Positions 45,624-57,039 of a stretch of 64,000 nt of DNA are shown piece by piece (position 1 is the first letter of the stretch; every line of letters starts with the position of its first letter). The stretch is from Ampelocalamus luodianensis (taxonomy: Eukaryota; Streptophyta; Magnoliopsida; Poales; Poaceae): NCBI GenBank assembly GCA_036346255.1, contig CM070618.1, forward strand, positions 79,494,428-79,558,427. Direction: 5' to 3'. The translations under genes and the position numbers were made by a program. The notes beneath the pieces are model-generated. The model did no database searches. It saw only the letters and a list, made by a program, of their open reading frames with translations, and was not told the origin of the DNA.

Positions 45624-46272
45624 AGCGGAGAGAGACGCCGCTGCTGCGAGTTGGCCCGCCTTAGAGCCGCCATCGCAGCCGCCGCCCCGCCTCGCTGCCG
45701 CGCAGCCTCCGCTGCACCCGCCGCCGTTCGGCAACCCGGTGCCAGCCGACGTTTTCCACCGGAGGACCCCGCACCGCCACGGCGCCAAGAAAGTGCGCCC
45801 ACCGCCGACCGACCGCAGCCTTGGAGAGTCCAGTATGGACGCAGCCCCAGCCGCCGCTCGATTCGACGAGTTCGACCGCGGCGCCACTCGCCGCTCGCCG
45901 ACCATCGATCGCACTGTTCTCGATCCTCGTAATCGTACCACTTGGTGGTAAGCACCCATGAGGGGAGTAGTCGATAGCTAGGTTAACTAGCAGTGCTTGC
46001 TAGGTAGTCTCTTGGTTGCAAGCACTTTCTTTATCCACCTTTTGTAGGCGTTGTATTTGTATCTCGTGTCATGGCTTTGCATGGCCTATATGCTGTGTCT
46101 TAGGAGTCATGTAACACTTACCCCCCTAATATTAATGAATTGCAGCCATTCGGGCTTTGTATCGCAATTGTGTTGTTTGTTCAATTTGACTTCTTTCTTC
46201 TGTGTGTGCCTTAGAGGGCCAGTGAACCCTCATATACCCCCTCTCTAGTTCTAAGCCTTAGTGTTTCTCCAG

Positions 46273-47500
46273 ATGGCACCAAGGAGAGCTGCTGCCCCAG
46301 TCCGTGGTGCTTTCGCAGCAGGCCGTGGAAGAGGCCGTGGCTATGGCCGTGGTCGTGGACAAGACCTACCTCCCCCACCGCCAGAGCATCCAACAATGGC
46401 ACAAGTTATGCAACAACAAGCCCAAATCCTTCAAGCCTTGCTCGCTAATCAACAAGCAGGAGCAGCCAGTCGCCACTCTAAGCTGGCAGATTTCCTCAGG
46501 ACAAGACCTCTTACCTTTGCCTCAGCAGATGAACCCCTGGAAGCAGAAGATTGGCTCAGGGATACTGAGAAGAAGCTCCGCCTAGCCCGATGCTCTGAGG
46601 AAGACAAGGTGGACTTTGCCACTCACCAGTTGAAAGGAGCGGCGCCGGTGGGAAAACTACCGCCGCCAAGGTGGTGAAAGCCCAGTGGCAGGAGAAGAAG
46701 AAATGTATAGCCGATCCGCGATCGAGATCGCAGGATCCCGCCATCGTTGAAGCAATTGTCGGCATACCGACGAGACGCGCACCGCATGGCAACCAATCTC
46801 CGGAACGAGTTCAAGATCGCCAGACTAACTTTGTACCGCCGTACAATGAGGCTAAAGAAGAATGAGTTTAGAACTCTCAAGCAAGGTCAAATGACAACAA
46901 TGAATATCTAACCAAGTTTAACGACTTGCTCGCTACGCCCCGGTGACGAGGCGATGCGTAAGAGAAGATAGACCGCTTTGTGGAAGGAATGCGTGGAGAC
47001 ATGAGAAGCCACTTATCCTCCATGATTTCCTAGCTTCCACCACTTGATCAACAAAGCCCTCGTGGCCGAAAATGAGAAGAAGATTGCGGAAGTTAGCCGC
47101 AAGAGAAAGATGGTATTCCGAAGCCGCAAGGTGGCTTTCTCAAGTCAACATTCCCGGCAACTCATCTTTTAAGCCACCTGTAGTTTCTCCACAAGGAACT
47201 CAAGCCCGGCCCGCTGCACCAATGGGAATGGTTTCGCATCCTTCGTCCCGCCGACACCGCAACAAGCAACCCAAAGCAGCTCATCTCCATTGTTTCCACT
47301 GTGGAGTGAGAGGACACTTTGCCAACCGATGCCCTCAACGCCAGAACACTCCCGCGAAGTTCAACTCAGGAGCCACACCAGCTCAAGGTCAAACATCGCT
47401 CCAGCAGAACCATCGTGCCCGCAAGCACCTAGAACTACTCGACACCAAACCGCGCCATGTGAACCATGTCACACCTGAGGAGGTTCAGGAAGCTACAGGA
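46273..47500 (+). pseudogene. Chromovirus gag
   Basis: ATG at 46273 opens MAPRRAAAPVRG and a Gly/Arg-rich run (AAGRGRGRGYGRGRGQ). The capsid domain follows: LADFLRTRPLTFASADEPLE, AEDWLRDTEKKLRLARCSEE and DFATHQLKGAA. The frame breaks at about 46650 and several more times to 47070 (pieces RLKKNEFRTLKQGQMT and VEGMRGDM are visible). The zinc knuckle CFHCGVRGHFANRCP lies at about 47290-47332. Gag forms the particle that packages element RNA. The capsid sequence is characteristic of Tekay/Del. Confidence 0.88.
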
Positions 47501-47780
47501 GTTCTAATGGGTACGTTCTCTGTTAAATCAGTACCAGCACAAGTTTTGTTTGATTCTGGAGCTTCACATTCTTTTATATCAAGAAAATTTGTTGAAAGGC
47601 TTAAGTTGCCAACCTTTAAGCTAAAGAAACCCGTGGTACTTAGTTCACCCGGGGGACCCTTGACTACTACCTTAGTAAGTCCCCGAGTAGAGATTGCTAT
47701 GGAAAATTTCGATTCCTAGCAAACCTCTTAGTGCTTGATCCCAAACTCGATATCATCCTAGGGATGGATTGCTGGGCCCG
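47500..47780 (+). pseudogene. Chromovirus aspartic protease
   Basis: In frame with the knuckle piece: GTFSVKSVPAQVLFDSGASH with the catalytic DSGAS at about 47550, and KKPVVLSSPGGPLTT. The conserved closing block (ILGMDWL) appears as IILGMDCW near 47756 after a frame break at 47719. The protease releases gag and pol proteins. Confidence 0.85.
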
Positions 47781-47879
47781 ATACCAAGGAATGATAGATC
47801 GTGCAACAGAAGGTGGTACTCACCAAAACCCGGTACCACAATCGTGGTTAATATAGACCGCTCCTCGTGTTTGGATCGT

Positions 47880-48680
47880 ACAATCCATAACCTCGAGAAG
47901 GTGACTCTGGAAACAACACCTGTAGTTCAAGATTACCCGGAAGTTTTTCCAGAAGAATTGCCTGGCATGCCACCAGACCGAGACATAGAATTTGTGATCA
48001 ACCTAAAGCCGGGAACAACCCCAATTGCCAAGAGGCCATATAGGATGGCAGTTGATGAGCTTGAAGAGCTTAAGGTACAAATGGAAGAATTACAGGAAAA
48101 AGGATTTATTAGACCTAGCTCATCCCCCTGGGGTTCGCCAGTACTTTTTGTAAAGAAAAAGGATGGCACCGCCAGATTGTGCGTGGATTACAGAGCCCTC
48201 AATGAGGTGACCATCAAGAATAAGTATCCCTTGCCCCGCATTGATGATCTATTCGACCAACTGTCAGAGCAACAAGTTCTCCAAGATAGACCTAAGGTCG
48301 ATACCATCAGTTAAGATTAGGCCGAGGACATCCCTAAGACGCCTTTTACCACCCGGTATGGCTTGTATGAGTTCACGATTATGTCGCTTGGCTTGACCAA
48401 TGCGCCACCTACTTCATGAACCTTATGAACAAGGTATTCATGGAATACCCGATAAGTTTGTTGTCGTGTTCATAGACGACATCTTAATCTACTCCAAGAC
48501 TAATGAGGAGCATGCTGAACATCTGCATTTGGTCCTGGAGAAGCTTAAAGAACATCAGCTGTATGCCAAGTATAGCAAGTGTGAATTTTGGCTTCAAGAG
48601 ATCGCTTCTGACATATTGTATCCTCCGGAGGAGTCGCAGTTGACCCATCCAAAGTAGAAACCGTGTTGGGATGGAAACAA
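47880..48680 (+). pseudogene. Chromovirus reverse transcriptase
   Basis: 47880-48290 reads YPEVFPEELPGMPPDRDIEF, IRPSSSPWGSPVLFVKKKDG and RLCVDYRALNEVTIKNKYPL, the N-terminal half of gypsy RT. A break follows at 48290-48400 where the motif with the first catalytic Asp (usually DLRSGY) is disrupted. It resumes with VVFIDDILIYSKTNEEHAEH near 48460-48520, the FIDD form of the YxDD box, and CEFWLQEI. Domain order is conserved; indels are the only lesions I see. Confidence 0.88.
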
Positions 48681-48884
48681 CCAACCTCGATGACCGGCGC
48701 GAGTTTTCTGAATGGTCGGATACTACAGACGCTTCATTGAAGGATTCTCCAAACTATCCGCACTAATGACCCACCCGCCAAGAAGGAAAAGAAGTACGAA
48801 TGGACGTAAGCTTGTGAAAAGAGTTTCCAAGAGTTGAAGAAGAAGTTAACTATCGCACGGTGTTAGTCTTGCTGGACATACACA

Positions 48885-49240
48885 AGGACTTTGAAGTCTA
48901 TTGTGATGCTTCGCCAAGGTCTTGGCTGCGCACTTATGCAAGGAGGAAACGTCGTAGCATTTGCATCCGCACAACTCCGTCCACATGAAGACAACTATCC
49001 AACTCATGATTTGGAGTTAGCAACCGTAGTGCATGCCCTAAAGATTTGGCGGCATTACTTGATTGGAAATCATTGTAATATCTATACGGACCACAAGAGT
49101 CTTAAGTATATTTTCACCTGCATGCACCTCAACCTCCGACAAAGGAGATGGTTAGAACGATTAAGGATTACGACTTGATGTTCATTTCCATCCCGGGAAG
49201 GCTAATGTAGTGGCCGATGCATTGCCGTAAGTCCTACCGC
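48885..49240 (+). pseudogene. Chromovirus RNase H
   Basis: The start reads EVYCDAS in one frame (catalytic Asp). Then comes QGLGCALMQGGNVVAFASAQ in the next, followed by NYPTHDLELATVVHALKIWR (catalytic Glu) and NIYTDHKSLKYIF (catalytic Asp), ending LRQRRWLE. The usual linker to integrase (GKANVVADAL) is visible near 49200-49222 in a shifted frame. Confidence 0.88.
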
Positions 49241-49399
49241 AAAAATGTTATGGTTCAAGAGTATCAACTCGAGCTTTGCAAGGAATTAGAGGCACTTAAC
49301 CTCGAGTTAGTAGAACAAGGCACCTTAGCAACTATGGAAGTTCAACCAACCTTGGAAGAACAGTGTCAAGACCGCTCGTAAAGGACACCCTGAGTCCGT

Positions 49400-50770
49400 A
49401 AGTTTAAATATCTCATGGTCAAAGGAAAGGCCTCAAAGATGGTTGAAGACCAACAAGGTATCCTATGGTATGGGAAACGCCTCTTTGTTCCCCACCAAAA
49501 GGAGCTCAAGGAATTAATTCTAAAAGAGGCCCATAGCTCAAAGATACACCATACACCCGGGCGGCACCAAGATGTATCAAGATATGAAGATTCTATATTG
49601 GTGGCCGCGAATGAAAAGAGACATCGCCGAGTTCGTAGCTTGTTGCGATGTGTGCCAACGGATCAAAGCAGAACATCAGAGACCCGCAGATTGCCGCAAC
49701 CACCGCAAATCCTCGGTGGAAGTGGGAAGAAATTGGAATGGATTTCATTACGGTCCGCTGAGAACCAAGACCGGATATGATTCCGTATGGGTCATAATCG
49801 GCAGATTAACCAAAGTTGCCCATTTCATCCTCGTGAAGACCACCTACAAGGGAGATAAATTAGCCGAGTTATACATGGCTCGTATAGTATGTCCGCATGG
49901 AGTACCCAAGAGGATAGTCTCGGATCGAGGTTCTCGCCACCTCGCATTTGGCTAGTCTACACGAAGCACTTGGAACTCACTTGAACTTTAGCACAAGATA
50001 TCATCCTCGATCGATGGGATGACAAAGGGTAAATCGATTCTTGAAGACATGCTTCGGGCTTGTGCCTTAGAGTTTACCGTAGATCGGGAGAGATGTCTCA
50101 CCGTATGCAGACTCGCCACAACAACAGCTACCAATCCAGTTTGAAGATGTCCCGTTTGAAGCACTCTATGGGAGAAAATGCGAACTCCCTTGCATTGGTC
50201 GAATCGGGAGAAGGTTATATCTTCGACCGGATACTCTCAAGCAAGCGTAAGAGAAAGTCGATTGATCGAGATCGCCTACAAGTCGCTAAGTCCGCAGAAA
50301 AGTTATGCCGACAACCGTCGTAGAGAGTTAACTTTCGGTTGGAGATCATGTGTATCTCAAAGTGTCACCTTCGAGGAATGCGAAGATTTAAAGTGAAAGG
50401 CAAGCTTGCGCCAAGATACATAGGCCCGTTCCCAATCACCGCCAAGCGTGGAGAGGTAGCATATCAACCGGAATTACCGTGAAATTTGTCGATGTCCATA
50501 ATGTGTTCCACGCTCTCACCAAGAAATGCCTCGAGTACCGTAAGAGCAAGCTCCAATTGAAACTATTGCACTCCGTAAAGACTTGTCGATCCGAACATCC
50601 GATCAAGATTCTTGATGTCGTGGAGAAGCAAACAAGGCGCCGATCATCCGCTTATGCAAAGTGCAATGGAGCAACCACTCGAGAGAGAAGCCACTTGGGA
50701 ACGAGGATCACCTGAAGTTGGATTACCCCTACTGTTCTCGAGGAGCTCGAATCTCGGGTCGAGATTCTTT
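49400..50770 (+). pseudogene. Chromovirus integrase with chromodomain-like tail
   Basis: HHCC region: ELILKEAHSSKIHHTPG then MYQDMKILYWWPRMKRDIAE and VACCDVCQRIKAEHQ. Core: GYDSVWVIIGRLTKVAHFIL (first Asp of the usual DSIWVIVDRLTK changed here), then PHGVPKRIVSDRGSR (second Asp present). The third acidic block is lost among frame breaks after 49955. Scattered GPY/F-type pieces follow (YIGPFPITAKRGEVAYQ). The tail HPIKILDVVEKQTRR, then RSSAYAKCNGA (shifted) and LKLDYPY, corresponds to the chromodomain that steers chromoviruses to heterochromatin. Confidence 0.82.
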
Positions 50771-50786
50771 TAAGGTGGGTAGGTTT

Positions 50787-53630
50787 TGTAACATCCAAAA
50801 ATTCGGATTCGCAAAATCTTCTTGTGTTCAAGAATCAAGGGAGTTCAACCTTCGAGGCTTTCCGCTTTGTGCAAGATCGGATTCCCAAAATTGCACCGAG
50901 TTCTTCCCGCTTAACCCTAACCCTAGCCCTCCTCCTACCCCTAGCCCCGCCTGCCGCCATACCCGGCCGTGTCAACGCTCGGTCCTCCGCCCCGCCGGCC
51001 ATGGCAGTGCCTCGCGATCGCGCTCTCTCACCGCCGCCTCTCCTCCTCACGGCTCGCCTCGTGCCCGCCGCCGGCCGCGCGCGATCCGGCCAAGGCCCAG
51101 AGCCACCTCGACTCTTGCGCCGCCTAGGTCATCGGCTCCTCCCGACCTTAAAACCCGGCGCCCGCTCCTCTTCCCCATTCTTCCCCAATCAAGAGACCCG
51201 AGCAAGAACGAGATCGAGAGGAAGAGGAAGAAGCCAGGACTTACCGCCGCCGCCGCTTCATCTTCCTCGCGCGCGCTGCCGCCGCCGCCGCCCGAGCCCT
51301 CTTCTCCGCGCCGCCGCCTCCGTGCGCCGCCGCTCGCTGTTCTTGCCGCCGCCGCCGCGTGAGCCTCCTCGCCGCGCCGCCGCCGCCCCGCCCGTTCCTC
51401 CCTCCCTCTCTCTCCCTAGCCCCCTCGCCTCCCTCTTTCTTGGCCGAGCCGGCCGCGCGCACCTTTGGCCCATCCGCGGGCCGCACGCACGCCTGCTGCT
51501 GCCTTGCTGCTAATGGCCGGCCAAGGTCGAAACCCTGGCCGCCGCTAGCCCTTTTCTTTTTGTTTATTTCTTTTCTTCCCTTTTTCTATTTTGATTCAAA
51601 AGAGAGGTTCAAATATTTATTTCTCCTCGCTTTAGCTCCAAAATTGCAAAGTTTGTTTCTAAAATTTCTAAAATCCACCCTTTCTTTTGGTGCTAGTTTG
51701 GTTTATTTTGGAGTTCATTTGATGAGACTTGTTATTTATTTAATTTGTTTGCTCGCTTGTCTCCTTTTTAAAGCACGATCGATCGCAGAGAGTTCGGAGA
51801 AGCTGAGACCCCACTTCGATCAAGCTCAAGAATATCAAGATCATCTAGCCAGTAGACCAAAGTAGTCGACACTTTGATCATATTGAACCTACATTTTATG
51901 CAAATTATGTTCTTTTAAATATCAAATTGCATGCTTTAATTCCTTATGCAAATGTATGTTAAATACCCTAAGGTAGTTAAATGCCATGTTGATGCTTTAT
52001 TATTAATACACCATCCCTTGATAATTGAATTGCCATACACCCTTGTCACCCTAGTAAATATTTGGTAACTATACTAGTATAGGCTATACTTAAGCGCCAT
52101 GCTAGCCTTGCTTAAGTATCGAGGTATTATCTACCCCATTCATCATCTTTTGAAATGAACATGATTTTGGGCGTCATTGGGTGTAAATGATCGGGATGGT
52201 TATGATGTTGTATTTTTCCTACCTCTTAAAAACCCTAAAGAAATTGCTTGTCACATCCAGGCGGATGGTATGATGGATGGTATGTTGGTGGGTGCTAATG
52301 CAGCCCAAGGAATGTTGGTTTGTGGATGGTATGTGGTATGAACCGCCAGATGGTCCTTAAGGACTTAACTCGTGATGACCTCCCAATGTAAAACAAGACG
52401 ACCACATGTCTATAATGGTGTCGACTGCTAAATAATTTGTATCCGTTAGTATGAGTTGCACTGTGCAGATGACCCGCTACGCCATAAGCCTATGTGGCTA
52501 TGGGTTGGGGTGTACGACTTACTGGTCTATGTGAGCGTAAGTCGTGGTGGCGCAAGAGGGGTCCGGGAAAGAGTTGACGGTCTATGTGAGCGTAACTCTT
52601 CTCGTGTGAAACCTTAGCGGGTGTAACAAATATGGTGGGTGCATTGTAAAGGCCTTGTGACGATCTCCCTTGACTCACATGTCTACTAAACATGTGTACA
52701 TGTCAAGATGATTGTCTCTTGTGGGTAAAGTGTACAACCTCTGCAGAGTGTAATAAACTGTTCGAATAGCCGTGCCCACGGTCAAGGGCGGACATGGGAA
52801 CTTACAAGAGTTAGTTCTGTTTATAAAACCTTGTGGGCGGGATAAAAAAAATGTGTTGGGTCGATGTGACCCTGGTTTTGGTTTTTCCTGGGTGGATGTA
52901 CCCCAGTGATGTCAAGTGGTGGATGTAACCGTTATAAAAAATAAGCATGAGGTGGAGGTAACCTCATCGTTATAAATATTGCACAAGTAATCTCTTTAAC
53001 AAATGCAATTGGTTAAAATGCTAAGTGATAGGACTTTTAATATTGGTACTCAAAATATTGCTTTGTGCAAATAAATGAACCCGAGCCATCCTTGTTAAGC
53101 CTTGCATGTATAATATTGCATACTGTGTGTTGGCTCATGAGCACAGTAGTTGTGCTCATCCTCGCTCTTTCCCCAACCCCGTAACCCGCAGATCATGGAG
53201 ACTACACCTACTACGAGGACCGGACGCCAAGAGCAAGGAAATGAAGAGGAGTAGTATAGTTCTTGTAGTCTAGGTCTCGCTCACCGTTGGCTCGTTGGTA
53301 CTTGTGTACCTCCTATATTATCCAAGCCCTGGCTAATATCGGTCAGACACCTAGTACCCCGCCGCTACTGTGGAGAGACTTGCTCTACCCCTTTTGCTTC
53401 CGCTATCGTACTCGAGATTTTGTAATGAACTCATTTGGCCTGATCGGCCCTATTGTAAACTCGACCCAGCGTGGTCTATTTGAACCCTAATGCTTGTATT
53501 AATGCATGATTTGGTCTACGCGATGTATGAAATGATTCAGCAATGTGTACTGTGAGCGCTATCTACTGATCCAGGGAATAGCGCATTATTTTTCACAGAG
53601 GATTCTGGATTACGAAATCCGGGTCCGACA
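50787..53630 (+). repeat. Right (3') LTR of the chromovirus
   Basis: Same ends as the left LTR. Against it, the AT-rich part (51550-53060) shows very few substitutions, while the GC-rich part has many losses of 1-3 bases. Confidence 0.93.
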
Positions 53631-53635
53631 GTAGG

Positions 53636-53993
53636 TTTGGAGCAACATTATTCCACTCATCGATAGACGATGTTGTAGCCTAAAAGGATTAGAACAATAT
53701 TATGTGTTCAATTTTCCATATGTAATGGTATATAAGGAGCGTGTGCACATTCCATAGTTTAATTTCTTCAATCAAGTAAAGTAGCTCATGAACAAAGGCA
53801 TAAAGGTATGAACGAAAACCGAACATGTTACACGTATCAGTACAATAATTTACAAAAAGTTAACGCTCTGAGCTATCTATTAGCTTATGTTCGTATTTCA
53901 AATACAGAAGGAGCTCAACAGGAACTCAAATCACCAGAACTACTATAGAGCTAGCTGATTCAGCTTACCTAATGCTGTTGTTAAATGATGTGT
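53636..53993. other. Short intergenic region
   Basis: Carries a phrase CTCATCGATAGA..GTTGTAGCCTAAAAG that also lies just left of the chromovirus (near 41925-41995), as a local repeat. It includes the 3' flank of the DUF641 gene. No gene seen. Confidence 0.4.
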
Positions 53994-55298
53994 TTAGAAG
54001 TCCCGTGCGTTAACCATGGACAGATAGACCTTACACCTGATGACAGTGCATCCAATCTTAAACCCCGGCATTACTGTAAACCCAACAGTGATATTCTCTT
54101 CTGTGGTCATCTTGGCTGGTATACTTTCCATGTGTTTCTTTCGAAATTCAACACCACTCTTGGCATAGAACATATCAGCTCTTGGATTCGAAGAACGAGC
54201 AACAGTGAGCAATGCCCATACATATCTTGACATTCTCACAAATGCCTGGTAAAATGGTGTCCTTGGATGACCACCACTCTTGACAAATGCTCTATGATCC
54301 AAATTTCCAAAGAATGAATCCTCCATACTATGGGGCACGGCGACTAGATACTTTGCTCGACAAAATCTCCCAAAATTAGAATCTGGGGCTTCCATAAGAG
54401 CATCAAATGGATCCCTGAAACCCATAATATAATCAAAACAATCCACGGAAAAATAGTCCCCCCTGTCCCCCATAAGCATTATGCAAGCAAAATACGCCTC
54501 GACAGCATACTTTGTGTGAGCCCTTTTCTCATATACAACAGAGTTGTCGATTTGACACGTCAAGGGGTCGAGATTCCATCCAGAAACTTTCACCCAAGAG
54601 ATGATGAGTTTTGCAAAGTCATGGATAGATTTTGATGAAAGTTCAAACAGTTCCATGAACATATCCGTTGATACCTCCCTACTGACTGTGAAACATCCTT
54701 CTCTGCGCAAAGCCTTCCCTCCAATCTTCTCCTTCAGTTCCATGTTATTCCTTTCCAGCTCGTCCAACTCCGCTCGCATCCAAACAATTTCAGAGTCTTT
54801 CTGGCAAATGGCAGCCTGTACCTCCACTGCCAACTTTTGATGCTCCTGAATTCTAGATCTGACATAACACTGGTACATTGAGTTGTTCCATTTGTTCACA
54901 TTAACATACAAATCCTTTAACTGAGCAGTCTCTTCGAGCTCCGACGCAAAACACTCATCGGCGATCATATTCTTTTCAGGATCATATGGCACATGTGCTT
55001 GCTGAACCTTGACATAAGCTAATTTAAGATCAGAAATCACGTCGAGAAGCTTCTCGACAACCGCTTCCCCACAATGGGCAGAGGAACTCTCAGACAGGCT
55101 CTCATGGCTAGTTACTTGATGCGGGTGGACTTTCAGGTGCCGACTGTCTTCACTGCTCTCCACGGTGACGGTGCTGTCGGCCTTCAGCTTCTCGCGGACG
55201 GACGGCGCGACGCCGACGGAATGCACCTTGCAGATATCCGAGATGCGCAAGAGCAGATTGGAAGTCGTCCTCTTCACGTTCCCCGTCGCCTGCTCCAT
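53994..55298 (-). CDS. DUF641 protein related to GIL1 / IRK-interacting protein
   Basis: An open frame of 434 residues from ATG at 55298 (MEQATGNVKRTTSN) to the stop at 53994; the frame is open further upstream but only with non-ATG codons. Conserved DUF641 block: DVISDLKLAYVKVQQAHVPY then DPEKNMIADECFASELEETA at residues ~85-130. A coiled coil follows (EIVWMRAELDELERNNMELK). The conserved C-terminal part has FMELFELSSKSIHDFAKLII, KYAVEAYFACIMLMGD and near the end ITVGFTVMPGFKIGCTVIRC. Arabidopsis GIL1 is needed for light-driven loss of gravitropism, and IRKI binds the receptor kinase IRK; the exact role here is inferred. Likely cytosolic or membrane-associated. No lesions seen. Upstream lie a spliced leader with a uORF and a 78-bp duplication. 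Confidence 0.88.
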   Translation of the reverse strand: MEQATGNVKRTTSNLLLRISDICKVHSVGVAPSVREKLKADSTVTVESSEDSRHLKVHPHQVTSHESLSESSSAHCGEAVVEKLLDVISDLKLAYVKVQQAHVPYDPEKNMIADECFASELEETAQLKDLYVNVNKWNNSMYQCYVRSRIQEHQKLAVEVQAAICQKDSEIVWMRAELDELERNNMELKEKIGGKALRREGCFTVSREVSTDMFMELFELSSKSIHDFAKLIISWVKVSGWNLDPLTCQIDNSVVYEKRAHTKYAVEAYFACIMLMGDRGDYFSVDCFDYIMGFRDPFDALMEAPDSNFGRFCRAKYLVAVPHSMEDSFFGNLDHRAFVKSGGHPRTPFYQAFVRMSRYVWALLTVARSSNPRADMFYAKSGVEFRKKHMESIPAKMTTEENITVGFTVMPGFKIGCTVIRCKVYLSMVNARDF

Positions 55299-55397
55299 TA
55301 CAAGATTCCGTCGTGCAAGACGAGACAGGGCAGCTTCCGACCTCCGAGAGTTCTTCAGGTTGTTTTGAGGCAATAAGTCAAAACACGCATGGATTCC

Positions 55398-55553
55398 AAG
55401 AAGAAAGGTTGCAACTTTCGAAGAGATTAAATTCCATCAGATCAATGCCAAGAACACGAATAAGGTTTTGGGTTTAAGAAGAAAGCTTGCAACTTTCGAA
55501 GAGATTAAATTCCATCAGATCAATGCCAAGAACACGAATAAGGTTTTGGGTTT
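55398..55553. repeat. 78-bp tandem duplication in the leader of the DUF641 gene
   Basis: AGAAGAAAGGTTGCAACTTT...AAGGTTTTGGGTTTA at about 55398-55475 is repeated at 55476-55553 with one base changed (GGTTGC to GCTTGC). It lies just upstream of the start codon on the minus strand, probably in a leader intron. Confidence 0.9.
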
Positions 55554-55624
55554 AACCGATAGCCAACCAGGAGAAAAAACAACAAACAAACAACAATTCA
55601 ATCATATACTCGTTACAGTACCTT

Positions 55625-55663
55625 TCAGTGGCCGGCTCCGGAAGCTCCAAGAACAGCGGCCAT
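55625..55663 (-). promoter_or_regulatory. Upstream ORF in the DUF641 gene leader
   Basis: Minus strand ATG at 55663 opens a 12-codon frame, MAAVLGASGAGH, then TGA. Its end abuts a strong donor GAAAG|GTACTG at 55622/55621, so the uORF would sit in the first, non-coding exon. A uORF can lower translation of the main frame. Whether the transcript begins upstream of it (TSS perhaps near 55950) is inferred. Confidence 0.5.
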
Positions 55664-57039
55664 TCTTGCACCTCTGCACGGATCCAAGAAGCGAAAAGCC
55701 TGCAAGAAAAAGCTGCCGCGAGAGTGAGGTCGCGCAGAATCTTCGAGAATCCAAGTGATGGGGCTCAGTGGGGGCATAGAGGTAGAGAGAGGGTTTTGGG
55801 AGGCAAAGACCTCGTGGGCTCCAATAGATTCGAACAAGAAAAGGGGTGGATCGAGAAGGGCACTGGGAGTCACTTGGGTGGATTTCTTTTGTAATCCCCA
55901 GACGCTAAGGATTTGAGAGACGTGGCCGACCAAAGGAAGCGGTCTTGGGAAACCCTAATCTCGCTGCTTGGCGCGCCTCCATAGTTGTCTCTGACTGTCT
56001 GTAAGACTGTAACTGCTCATCTATTTAATTTAGACTCTGTTACTGCAGATCTGGGTTTCTATTCCAGATCTTACCATGTGGATAGAAGGGGATTATTCAG
56101 AGGGGGTGTCACGTTACAATAACGAAAAGTTTTTAGGTTGGTGAAAATTGATTTTGGGAGTGGTACAGCCGTACAGTGCTTGAATAAGTGTTCAGTCTTC
56201 AGTGCTCTCTGAAAAAACGAATAGGTGTTCAGTGCCATTCAAAGTCTAGTCTTTGTAGCCTATGAAATCTGCATCTTGAATGGTAGACTAATAATATTTC
56301 TTGAACGACTCAATCTGTTGTGCTCACCCCCATACACTTGGTCTAGAGACAAGATCATGAATTGCACAATCATTTGCACGTTTGTGCAATAAACAACCCA
56401 AAGGTGCTTAAACTTTAAAGTACTACAAAAGTTCTTGCCAAACACCTCACGATTTGAGATAAAGTAACGCCATCTATGCATGGTCTATGTGTAAATCTAA
56501 CAAATACTCGTGATTAATCACTCAAATTAATTAGGCTGCATGTGATGCCACTTCTTAATGCTCACGTTGAGACTGAGTCACTGTTGCAAAAGCAAGTGGG
56601 CAAAGTGAGCTATCACCATTTTTTTGGAAATTTTTTTATATCACTACAAAATGTCCAGAATCCCGATCTGTCATTGTAAAGTGGCATATTAGTCATATGC
56701 TACTATAAAGCCAAGACCATACCATTTTTATGCCACTACTGACTAGTCAAGTCATAAAGTGGTTGTGCAGATATCATTTTGTCATTGTTGTCCTCTTCTT
56801 CCTCTCATTCCCTATGCCCCCCCATCCCCGACTCCACCCTCGCCGCCCTCCCTCCACACTGTGGACCTTTCCCACTCCCGGGGATTCGGCGCCACCGACC
56901 TCGCTGCGCTTGTCACAACAGGCCCTAACCTGGATTGTGGGTCGCACCCATGGCACCTACAGATCCGGGCAACGGTACTATTGTGCCCGCCACGCTAGCA
57001 CTGGCACTAAGGAGGCAGCTGGCTGTCCTACTCCTGTAA
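55664..57039. other. Promoter of the DUF641 gene and intergenic region
   Basis: 55664-55980 is GC-richer and likely the leader and promoter on the minus strand. 56000-56720 shows no gene. 56750-57039 is CT-rich and may be the first part of the broken serine-rich gene that follows (a frame giving RDITES leads into it). Confidence 0.4.

Larger units (their letters stand above)
42004..53630 (+). mobile_element. Ty3/gypsy chromovirus, Tekay/Del type, near complete
   Basis: Long LTRs at 42004-44881 and 50787-53630 are flanked by identical GTAGG (41999-42003 and 53631-53635). After the left LTR comes TGGTATCGAGCATAC, close to the Met-tRNA primer site TGGTATCAGAGCC. Before the right LTR is a purine-rich AAGGTGGGTAGG. 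Order: leader ORF, gag, protease, RT, RNase H, integrase, chromodomain-like tail. This is the Del/Tekay branch of chromoviruses. All coding regions are shifted by small indels. The insertion lies between the plastid-protein gene and the DUF641 gene. Confidence 0.93.

Noticed and set aside
54601..54840. Plus-strand frames in 53985-55376
   Set aside because: Shadows of the DUF641 gene.
55299..55373. Longer DUF641 start with 25 extra residues
   Set aside because: The first codon is TTG, and no in-frame ATG was seen upstream; the ATG at 55298 is used instead.
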